The notes beneath the pieces were generated by a model. The model did not search any database. It had not been told where the DNA came from and saw nothing but the letters and a program-made list of their open reading frames with translations. From assembly GCF_017876625.1 (NCBI RefSeq), contig NZ_JAGIOH010000001.1, forward strand, positions 6,531,501 to 6,595,500: 64,000 nt of DNA, read 5' to 3'. A program made the translations under genes and the position numbers. Below are positions 16,219 to 22,784 of the stretch, piece after piece (position 1 is the first letter of the stretch; every line of letters starts with the position of its first letter). Origin of the DNA: Streptomyces syringium. GTDB lineage: Bacteria; Actinomycetota; Actinomycetes; Streptomycetales; Streptomycetaceae.

Positions 16219-16563
16219 GCCGTGTACCTCAAGGCCACCGGGCCGTAGGAGACTTGACGGGACGAGGCTAACCGTCGTAGGGCGGTGCGGCGGCCGGGCA
16301 ACGGTCTTTCCGCTGGCGGGGCGGGCAAACGGCCGAACGACCGCCCGTCCCCAGCCGCGCTACCGAACAGTCGTTCGTTGGCCGGATGTACGGTCCGTCG
16401 GCAAGCAGAGCTGACGCAGCGTCAATTGATGAAATGTCAGCGCAAGATCGGTCTTGACTCGGAGCCGTGACTACCGCTTTGCTGTGCGTGATTGCGACAG
16501 CTTGTTTGCGGACGCCTTGACCCGGCGCCCGGAGGGGACGTACGCCGTGGAGGAAGCCCGACG
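16219..16563. other. Divergent intergenic region with a palindrome
   Basis: These 345 bases hold no convincing gene. They are relatively AT-rich near 16370-16490. At 16412-16424 there is a perfect palindrome TGACGC-A-GCGTCA, a good operator candidate between the EamA and TPR-like genes. A Shine-Dalgarno GAGGAAG precedes the plus-strand start at 16564. Confidence 0.5.
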
Positions 16564-17529
16564 ATGACGCCCCCACCCCCCTTGGGCCGCCCCCGGAACA
16601 AGGACGGGCTGACCTTCGACCCCGCCCTCGACGACACCGAACTCGCCGCCGTCCGCGACGCGCTGGCGAGGGGCCGCTGGGCGGACGCCCGTAAGCTCCT
16701 CGCCGAGACCGGCGACGACTGGGACCGTCGCGGCCACCGCCTCACCGTCCTCGGCGAGGGCGCCACCAGCGTCGCCTGGGCCCGGGAATGGCAGCTCGCC
16801 GAGCCCGACAGCCCCGACGCCGCCGCCCTGCTCGCCTGCGCCACCGTCTTCAAGGCCGTGCGCGGCAAGGGCAGCCCCGAGGCGGCCCGTGCCTGTGCGC
16901 TGACCGCGGCCAGGATGGCCCCGGCCGATCCGACGCCCTGGCTCGCCATCCTCGTCCTCGCCCGCCGGACCGGCACCGACGACGAGCGCGTCCGCGCCTT
17001 CGACCAGGTGCGCGCCCGCCACCGCGACCACCACCACGCGCACCATCTGATGGCCGCCTGCCTGGCCGAGCACCAGAAGGACGACCGGGACGACCCGCTG
17101 CACGAGGTCTACGACTTCGCCTCCTGGGCCGCCGAGCAGGCCCCCGCCGACTCGCCCCTCGCCGTGCTGCCGGTGGTGGCCCACGCCGAGCGCTACCGGG
17201 TCCTGGCCCGGGCCGGCCTCGAACCCCGCGACCCCGCCCGCTCCGGGCACTGGACCAGTCGGCGGGCCCGGCAGGTGATGAAGGCGGCCTTCGACTGGTG
17301 GCTCGAATGGGACGTCGACGAGGACGCCGCCGCCACCGCCCACCCCCGGCGCAAGGTGGATCTCAACTACCTCGCCCACGCCAAGCTCCACGAGGGCCGG
17401 ATGGCCGAGGCCGCGGCCCTGCTCACCCGCATCGGGCCGCACGCCGTCCGAGCCCCCTGGTCCTACCCCGACCGGGACCCCGCCAAGGCGTTCCACGCCG
17501 CTCGCCGCGCCGCGCTCGGCGCGGCGTGA
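16564..17529 (+). CDS. Conserved hypothetical protein with TPR-like helical repeats
   Basis: This 321-residue protein is mostly helical, with repeated alanine-rich pairs of helices (DALARGRWADARKLLAETG, SPDAAALLACATVFKAVRG, PADPTPWLAILVLARRTG) that resemble tetratricopeptide-type repeats. No catalytic motif is seen. The ATG at 16564 is preceded by GAGGAAG. It belongs to a family common in Streptomyces with no defined function. An APC permease follows 71 bases downstream. Confidence 0.75.
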   Translation: MTPPPPLGRPRNKDGLTFDPALDDTELAAVRDALARGRWADARKLLAETGDDWDRRGHRLTVLGEGATSVAWAREWQLAEPDSPDAAALLACATVFKAVRGKGSPEAARACALTAARMAPADPTPWLAILVLARRTGTDDERVRAFDQVRARHRDHHHAHHLMAACLAEHQKDDRDDPLHEVYDFASWAAEQAPADSPLAVLPVVAHAERYRVLARAGLEPRDPARSGHWTSRRARQVMKAAFDWWLEWDVDEDAAATAHPRRKVDLNYLAHAKLHEGRMAEAAALLTRIGPHAVRAPWSYPDRDPAKAFHAARRAALGAA

Positions 17530-17600
17530 CCCGCGCGGCCCCGCCGGCCGCGTGCGCACCTCCAACCCCGCTCACCCCCACGGGAAGGACGACCCCCGCC

Positions 17601-19139
17601 ATGTCGACGGGCACCACGAGCGAGATCAGCACCTTCAAGGGCCAGGACAGACGGCTGCGCGCCGACCGGATAGGCCTGGCCGGACTGTTGCTGTCGGTGG
17701 TCGCCGCCAGCGCGCCCCTGATGGTCACGGCGGGCGTCATGCCCACCACCTACGGCACGATGGGCATCGTCGGGCAGCCCCTCCTCTACGTCATCCTCGG
17801 CGTGGTGCTGACCCTGTTCAGCTTCGGCTACGCCGAGATGAGCCGCCATGTCCACAACGCCGGGGCGTTCTACGCCTACATCGCCCGCGGCCTCGGCGGC
17901 ACCGCGGGCGCCGCCGCCTCCGTCGTCGCGCTGGTCGCCTACAGCGCCATGCAGTTCGCGATCTACGGCATCTTCGGCTACGAGGTCTCCGGCCTGCTCG
18001 CCAGGTATCTGCACATCGACGTCGCGTGGTGGCTGCCCGCGCTCGGCGCCGTAGCGATCGTCGGTGCCCTCGGCTGGCTCAAGATAGACCTCAACGCCAA
18101 GGTCCTCGGCGTGCTGCTGCTCGTCGAGTGCGCCATGGTCGCCCTCTTCGACATCGTGGGCGTCGCGAGCCCCGGCAAGGACGGCTTCTCGCTGCACGCC
18201 TTCAACCCCGAGACCCTCGGCGGTGCCGGGCTCGGCACCGCGCTCTGCTTCACCATCGCCTCCTTCGTCGGCTTCGAGCAGGCCGCCGTCTACGCCGAGG
18301 AGACCAGCCGCCCGCAGGAGGTCGTCGCCCGGGTGACCTTCCTCGCCGTCGGCTTCGTCGCCCTCTTCTACGCCGTCAGCTCGTGGGCGCTGAGCGTCGC
18401 CGCCGGTCCTTCGCAGATCGTCGGCGAGGCCCGCAAGGAAGGCCCGAACCTGCTGTTCGCCCTCACCGCCGACCGGTTCGGCAGCACCTTCACCGATGTG
18501 ATGCACGTCTTCTACGTGACCGGCATGTTCGCCGCGATGCTCAGCTTCCACAACGTCGTCGCCCGCTACGCCTTCGCCATGGGCCGCGAGGGCCTGCTGC
18601 CCGCCGCGTTCGGCCGTACCTCCAAGGCCAGTGGCGCGCCCGCCCACGGCTCGCTGCTCCAGAGCGTCGTCTCGCTGCTCGCCGTCCTGCTCTTCGCGAT
18701 CACCGACGACAAGCCGCACGGCGATCCGACCGCACCCGTCCAGCGGCTGTTCACCTGGATGGGCAACGTCGGCGCGCTCGGCGTCATCGTGCTGATGGCC
18801 GCCGCGAGCGCCGCCGTCATCGTCTTCTTCGTCCGGCGCGGGGCGGCGCGCGCCCAGGCCCCGCGGCTCGTCGCCTCCGGTGTCGCCGGGCTCGCGCTGC
18901 TCGCCATCATCGTCTACGCGGTGAAGGACTTCGACGTGCTGATCGGCGCCGACCCCGGCCCGGCCCTGCGCTGGGCGCTGCCGGGCATCGTCGCCGCGGC
19001 CGTCGTCCTGGGGCTGGTCTACGGGCTGGTGCTGAAGTCCGCGCGGCCGGAGCGGCACGCCCGGATCGGGCTGGGCAACGAGGCGTTCCTGCTGGAGAAG
19101 GCGGCGGCCGCCCCGCTGTCCGAGTCGCCGAGCCGCTGA
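17601..19139 (+). CDS. APC-superfamily amino acid permease
   Basis: This 512-residue permease has about 12 helices. The APC signature is in helix 1 (LLLSVVAASAPLMVTAGVMP) and helix 6 has SFVGFEQAAVYAEE, the unwound substrate-binding helix with the E-E charge typical of the family. It should import an amino acid or amine by proton or sodium coupling. DDAH, which releases citrulline and a methylamine, lies nearby but across the inverted-repeat element. GGGAAGGA is upstream of the start. Confidence 0.9.
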   Translation: MSTGTTSEISTFKGQDRRLRADRIGLAGLLLSVVAASAPLMVTAGVMPTTYGTMGIVGQPLLYVILGVVLTLFSFGYAEMSRHVHNAGAFYAYIARGLGGTAGAAASVVALVAYSAMQFAIYGIFGYEVSGLLARYLHIDVAWWLPALGAVAIVGALGWLKIDLNAKVLGVLLLVECAMVALFDIVGVASPGKDGFSLHAFNPETLGGAGLGTALCFTIASFVGFEQAAVYAEETSRPQEVVARVTFLAVGFVALFYAVSSWALSVAAGPSQIVGEARKEGPNLLFALTADRFGSTFTDVMHVFYVTGMFAAMLSFHNVVARYAFAMGREGLLPAAFGRTSKASGAPAHGSLLQSVVSLLAVLLFAITDDKPHGDPTAPVQRLFTWMGNVGALGVIVLMAAASAAVIVFFVRRGAARAQAPRLVASGVAGLALLAIIVYAVKDFDVLIGADPGPALRWALPGIVAAAVVLGLVYGLVLKSARPERHARIGLGNEAFLLEKAAAAPLSESPSR

Positions 19140-19146
19140 CCGGTCC

Positions 19147-19338
19147 AGGGCCTGTCCGGCGGATCTTCGCGGGCTCCCGACGCCCGGGACTGGGGGGCAC
19201 CTCCCAGCGGTAGCTGGGGGAGCTCGCTGCGTTGTCGGAGTCGCCCGAGTACGCCCGGTACGAGGGCGATCCTCCGCCTTGCGATCGCACGCCCCGGACG
19301 CCGCTCGCTGATCCACGAAGATCCGCCGGACAGGCCCT
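19147..19338. mobile_element. MITE-like intergenic element with 23-bp perfect terminal inverted repeats
   Basis: Perfect 23-bp inverted repeats (outer end AGGGCCTGTCCGGCGGATC) at 19147-19169 and 19316-19338 bound 146 bases without a convincing gene. Inside are GGGGGCACCTCCCAGCGG-type hairpin sequence and a palindrome-like GCGATCGC. There is no transposase and no clear target-site duplication. I recall very similar sequences between genes in many Streptomyces genomes. The stop codon of the ferredoxin-like gene (19337-19339) overlaps the right end, so the element also forms the 3' ends of two convergent transcripts. Confidence 0.7.
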
Positions 19339-19750
19339 AGGCTCCCGGGCCGCCCAGCTGCCCGCTCACCCGTCGCGAGACCGTGAATGCGTAGAGGTCG
19401 AGCACCCCGGGCGGCTCCGCGAGCCCGGGGCCGCCGGCCCGCACCCACGCGGCGATGTCCGCCAGGGCGTCGTCGTCGTTGACCAGCCCCAGCCACACGG
19501 GCCGGCCCCCGGCGGCCCGGCCCGCCGCCGACGGCTGAACCACCATCACATTCGCCTGGTCGCAGACGTCCAGGCACTCCGACGCGCGCACCTGCGCGGC
19601 CCCGTCGACGGCGCCGCGCAGCCTCGCTATCTGACCGCCGTGGTCGACACCGGGGACCTTCGCCGGATCGCCGCAGCAGCAGCCGCGGCAGACCGTGATC
19701 CGGCAGGGGGCGGGAGCGGAAGGGGCGCGGCGGGCGCTGTTCGAGATCAC
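19337..19750 (-). CDS. Thioredoxin-like [2Fe-2S] ferredoxin family protein
   Basis: About 137 residues. The N-terminus has a cysteine-rich CRITVCRGCCCGDP segment, and CLDVC (C-x3-C) lies about 45 residues later, matching thioredoxin-fold [2Fe-2S] ferredoxins that bind the cluster by two Cys pairs. The function of the family in actinobacteria is unclear; some accompany cobalamin or redox enzymes. The GTG at 19750 is a choice between poor alternatives. TATCAT 7 bases before it suggests a leaderless transcript. It is divergent from the DDAH gene. Confidence 0.7.
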   Translation of the reverse strand: MISNSARRAPSAPAPCRITVCRGCCCGDPAKVPGVDHGGQIARLRGAVDGAAQVRASECLDVCDQANVMVVQPSAAGRAAGGRPVWLGLVNDDDALADIAAWVRAGGPGLAEPPGVLDLYAFTVSRRVSGQLGGPGA

Positions 19751-19805
19751 CGGCCCGATGATACGCAGACCGCCACCGCCCGTCCGTTGACGAGAGGATG
19801 ACTGT

Positions 19806-20582
19806 ATGTCCGGGAATATCGCTCTGGTCCGCCGCCCCGGCCCCCGGCTCGCCGAGGGTCTGGTGACCCACATCGAGCGCACCCCCGTCGACACCGCGCT
19901 CGCCCTGCGCCAATGGCACGACTATGTCGAGGCGCTGCGCGCGCACGGCTGGCGGACCGTCGAGGCCGCCCCCGCCGACGACTGCCCGGACGGGGTCTTC
20001 ATCGAGGACACCATGGTGGTCCACCGGAACGTCGCCCTCATCGCCCGTTCCGGCGCGGCCGGCCGCCGGGCCGAGACGCCGGGGGCCGAGGACGCGGTCG
20101 CGGCCCTCGGACGCTCCATCGATCGGCTCCGCGAGCCCGGCACGCTCGACGGCGGCGACGTCCTCAAGGTCGGCGACACCTTCTACGCAGGGCAGGGCGG
20201 ACGCACGAACGCGGACGGCGTACGGCAGTTGCGCGCGGTCTTCGGTCCGCTGGGTGTCCGGGTGGTCGCCGTCCCCCTCGCCGGCGGCAAGGTGCTGCAC
20301 CTGAAGTCCGCGGTGACCGCGCTCCCCGACGGCACAATCGTCGGCCACCCGTCGCTCGCGGGCGACCCGTCCCTCTTCCCGCGCTTCCTGCCGGTGCCCG
20401 AGGAGTCGGGGGCGCACGTCGTGCTGCTGGGCGGCGACCGGCTGTTGATGGCCGCCAGTGCCCCGAGGACGGCCGCGCTGTACTCCGGCCTGGGATATCG
20501 GCCGGTGCTGGTGGACATCGGCGAGTTCGAGAAACTGGAGGGCTGCGTGACCTGTCTGTCGGTGCGGTTGCGCGCGTGGTAG
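19806..20582 (+). CDS. ddaH: Dimethylargininase (DDAH)
   Basis: This 258-residue amidinotransferase-fold enzyme hydrolyses N-methylated arginines to citrulline plus methylamines. Landmarks are FIEDT at 65-69, GTLDGGDVL at 112-120, the catalytic His165 in HLKS and catalytic Cys250 in CVTCLSV near the C-terminus. Length and motif order match bacterial DDAH. It starts only 56 bases from the divergent ferredoxin-like gene. A hairpin terminator follows at 20640. Confidence 0.92.
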   Translation: MSGNIALVRRPGPRLAEGLVTHIERTPVDTALALRQWHDYVEALRAHGWRTVEAAPADDCPDGVFIEDTMVVHRNVALIARSGAAGRRAETPGAEDAVAALGRSIDRLREPGTLDGGDVLKVGDTFYAGQGGRTNADGVRQLRAVFGPLGVRVVAVPLAGGKVLHLKSAVTALPDGTIVGHPSLAGDPSLFPRFLPVPEESGAHVVLLGGDRLLMAASAPRTAALYSGLGYRPVLVDIGEFEKLEGCVTCLSVRLRAW

Positions 20583-20639
20583 GCCGGTTGCGGGCCCGTT
20601 TCGGAAAACTCCCGGGCGGCACTGCTTGAACCGAGAAGG

Positions 20640-20661
20640 AAACGCCTGGGAAGCGGCGTTT
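20640..20661 (+). terminator. Hairpin terminator after ddaH
   Basis: Arms AAACGCC and GGCGTTT with an 8-base loop, beginning 58 bases after the ddaH stop. A CTTTTTG tract follows 11 bases later. Confidence 0.6.
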
Positions 20662-20784
20662 GCGGGCCATTCTTTTTGAGCCAAAGAGCCGAAACGGATC
20701 AGCGGCGCGAACTCTAGCCAACGTGCGTGCCGCTCCCTATTATTCGAACGCTCCCAGTCCTACGGACCGCAGGAGGGCAGCGCA

Positions 20785-20880
20785 GTGGCTTGGCATGTTC
20801 ATGCCCGTACCAAAATCGTGCTCGAAGGACAATGCCATGGTCCATGGCTCTTTCGTCGGTCCGGAACCACTGACTCCTGA
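20785..20880 (+). CDS. Candidate 31-residue small peptide (low confidence)
   Basis: A GTG preceded by AGGAGGG at ideal spacing (7 bases) opens a 31-codon frame (MAWHVHARTKIVLEG...) ending in TGA at 20880. I do not recognise it and its codon use is not strongly biased. An alternative ATG frame (20795-20941, 48 codons) overlaps it. It could be a leader peptide or a small secreted or regulatory peptide, or chance. Confidence 0.25.
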   Translation: MAWHVHARTKIVLEGQCHGPWLFRRSGTTDS

Positions 20881-21035
20881 CGCTCCCGCAGCCGAGTCGG
20901 CACCCCATCGACCCGCCCCTACCGCTCAGGGGAAAGCGTGAATTCACATCCGTGATTCCCGTGGTGCGGGCACTTCAGGATCCTTTCGTCTTCCCCTCGC
21001 GCCCTATGGCGCGAAGACAATCGACAGGAGAACCC

Positions 21036-21689
21036 ATGCCCGGCGGCCTTTTCACCGGCAGCGCGATCGCGGCGTTACTCGCCGCGCCGCTCGCCACGCA
21101 CAACCCCGCGGCCCTCATCACCCCGCCGCCCGACAAAATCGTGATCGAGGTGGCGACCGTCAACGGGTCGGGATGTCCCGCGGGCACGGCGGCGGTGGCC
21201 GTCGCCCCCGACAACACGGCCTTCACCGTCACCTACAGCGACTACCTCGCCCAGGTGGGCGTCGGTTCCAAGCCGACCGACTTCCGCAAGAACTGCCAGC
21301 TGAACCTCATCGTGCACGTGCCGCAGGGCTTCACCTACGCGATCGCCAGTGCCGACTACCGCGGCTTCGCGTCCCTGGAGTCCGGTGCCGTCGGCACCCA
21401 GAAGGCCTCGTACTACTTCCAGGGGTCGTCCGCGACCACCCCGAGCAGTCACGCCTTCAGAGGCCCGTACAAGGACAACTGGCAGGCGAACGACCGGGTC
21501 CCGGTCGGCGCGCTGGTCTGGGCGCCCTGTGGTGAGAAGCGGAACTTCAACATCAACACCGAACTCCGCGTCGGCGCCGGCAGCTCGGATCCCGCCAAAA
21601 CGACGAGCTTCATGACGATGGACTCGACGGACGGCGACATCAACACCATTTACCACCTGTCGTGGAAGGAATGCCCCAGAAAGGCCTAG
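21036..21689 (+). CDS. Secreted DUF4360 protein
   Basis: This 217-residue protein has an N-terminal hydrophobic stretch (GSAIAALLAAPLATHNPAAL) consistent with a signal peptide. A mature domain of the DUF4360 type follows: IVIEVATVNGSGCPAGTAAV, later SDYLAQVG, an NCQLNLIVHVPQGFTYAI core, and CGEKRNFNINTELRV. Four cysteines probably form two disulfides. The family is secreted in fungi and actinobacteria, with no known function. CAGGAG precedes the ATG and a very strong hairpin follows. Confidence 0.85.
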   Translation: MPGGLFTGSAIAALLAAPLATHNPAALITPPPDKIVIEVATVNGSGCPAGTAAVAVAPDNTAFTVTYSDYLAQVGVGSKPTDFRKNCQLNLIVHVPQGFTYAIASADYRGFASLESGAVGTQKASYYFQGSSATTPSSHAFRGPYKDNWQANDRVPVGALVWAPCGEKRNFNINTELRVGAGSSDPAKTTSFMTMDSTDGDINTIYHLSWKECPRKA

Positions 21690-21713
21690 CAGCCACGCCC
21701 GGCGGACGGCCGG

Positions 21714-21746
21714 CGAGCCCGCCGGAGCCACTCCGGCGGGCTCGCG
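21714..21746 (+). terminator. Strong hairpin terminator after the DUF4360 gene
   Basis: Perfect 15-bp arms (GCGAGCCCGCCGGAG and its complement) with a 3-base loop, starting 24 bases after the stop codon. It is the longest perfect stem among the terminators seen in this window. Confidence 0.85.
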
Positions 21747-22008
21747 ACGCTCCCGGGTGCCGCGGCGCCAGGCTTTGCCCGCCTTTTGCATATCGGGACT
21801 TTATGCCCTTGTGAGCCGCCCCACCTGCGGCGATAGCGCTCCGCACGCCAACCGTCACCCATAGGGTATAGACCTCTGGCGGAAATCGAGCGAATGTGGG
21901 AGATCCCCATGCGAAGACGAGCGGTCCGCACAGCCCCCAGGGCCGCCCAGGCGTCGGAGACGAGTCCTCGTTCAGCGCCCTTCGCGCTAGTCGATTGCCA
22001 GAGCCCCT
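21747..22008. other. Promoter/leader region of the HATPase gene
   Basis: No certain gene. It contains an AT-richer patch with CATAGGGTATAG (21859-21870) that could include a -10 element. A short frame beginning ATG at 21909 after GGGAG ends at a stop before 22020. That frame may be an upstream ORF or the leader of the ATPase gene. Confidence 0.4.
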
Positions 22009-22620
22009 ATGCCTCCCAGTAGCCACACCCTGAGCTCCTCGCATACGGCCCACGCTTTTCCCGGAGCCTTCCCCGCCCTTCCCGGGCTCCCCGGCGCCCC
22101 CGACCCCCTCCGCGCCCGGGCCGCGCATCCGCAGCGACTCCCCGGCCACTGGGGCCGCGGTATGCCGCTGTGCATGCACAGCCCGCCCTCGCGCTGGGCC
22201 CCGCATTACCTGCCGCCCGGTCTGCCCTCCCACACCATCTCGCTGCCCCCCTCGACGCGGTCCGTCGCGGCCGCGCGGCGCTTCAGCGAACGCCTGCTGA
22301 GCGAGTGGGGGCTCGCCGAGCTCGCGGCGGACACCACGCTCCTGCTCTCCGAGCTCGTCACCAACGCCATCGTGCACGTCCCGATGACGGCCGGCGACGT
22401 CCGCCTCGTCCTCACCCGCTCAGCCGACCACCTGGTCGCCCAGGTCACCGACGCCGGCGGGCTGCTGCCCCGCTGCGGCGAGGCCGGGCCGGACAGCGAG
22501 AACGGCCGGGGGATGTGGCTCGTCGAGCAGATCGCCACCCAGTGGGGCCACCACGCGTGCGACGAGGGAAAGACCGTCTGGTTCACCCTGCGCATACCGG
22601 CGGGCGCCCCCGGGGCCTGA
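22009..22620 (+). CDS. ATP-binding protein, HATPase_c_2 (anti-sigma/RsbW-like kinase)
   Basis: The C-terminal 125 residues form a GHKL ATPase domain: N-box TLLLSELVTNAIVH, G1 box VTDAGGLLP, and G2 box NGRGMWLVEQIA. The first 70 residues are Pro/His-rich and unstructured, so the true start may be downstream (for example the ATG at 22162). Such small Streptomyces kinases phosphorylate anti-sigma-factor antagonists. The next gene is a SpoIIE-type phosphatase that would do the reverse step, so the two probably form a partner-switching pair. Confidence 0.82.
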   Translation: MPPSSHTLSSSHTAHAFPGAFPALPGLPGAPDPLRARAAHPQRLPGHWGRGMPLCMHSPPSRWAPHYLPPGLPSHTISLPPSTRSVAAARRFSERLLSEWGLAELAADTTLLLSELVTNAIVHVPMTAGDVRLVLTRSADHLVAQVTDAGGLLPRCGEAGPDSENGRGMWLVEQIATQWGHHACDEGKTVWFTLRIPAGAPGA

Positions 22621-22784
22621 CCGGGGCGGCCGCCGGTGGTGCTTCCCCGCGCCGCGGGCTGCGAGGTGGGCCGGTTCGGAGAGACCATGGAAGTCGCTGC
22701 GGCGCACGGGACGAGGAATGAGGGACCGACACAGAGGCACGAGGCCGCCGCACCACCCCTGAGCGGGCGGAGGGAGGACCTCGC

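Larger units (their letters stand above)
20583..21035. other. Long leader region with a terminator and possible small ORFs
   Basis: These 453 bases separate ddaH from the DUF4360 gene. They include the ddaH terminator, an AT-rich patch with a TATTAT hexamer at 20738-20743 that could be a -10 box, an AGGAGGG ribosome site at 20771-20777 followed by a short reading frame, and the GGAG before 21036. The stretch 20700-20950 has weaker GC3 bias than neighbouring genes, which argues for a leader rather than a normal gene. Confidence 0.5.

Noticed and set aside
17463..20684. Very long minus-strand open frame (over 1000 codons) across several genes
   Set aside because: It crosses the TPR, permease and DDAH genes in antisense and is a product of GC3 bias. 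Its translation is low-complexity with no domain.
20795..20941. 48-codon ATG frame overlapping the candidate peptide at 20785
   Set aside because: The ribosome site is too far away, and codon use is atypical for this genome.
21895..22029. Small frames (ATG 21909, GTG 21895) before the HATPase gene
   Set aside because: Two frames compete, neither has recognisable content, and both could be leader sequence of the ATPase gene.
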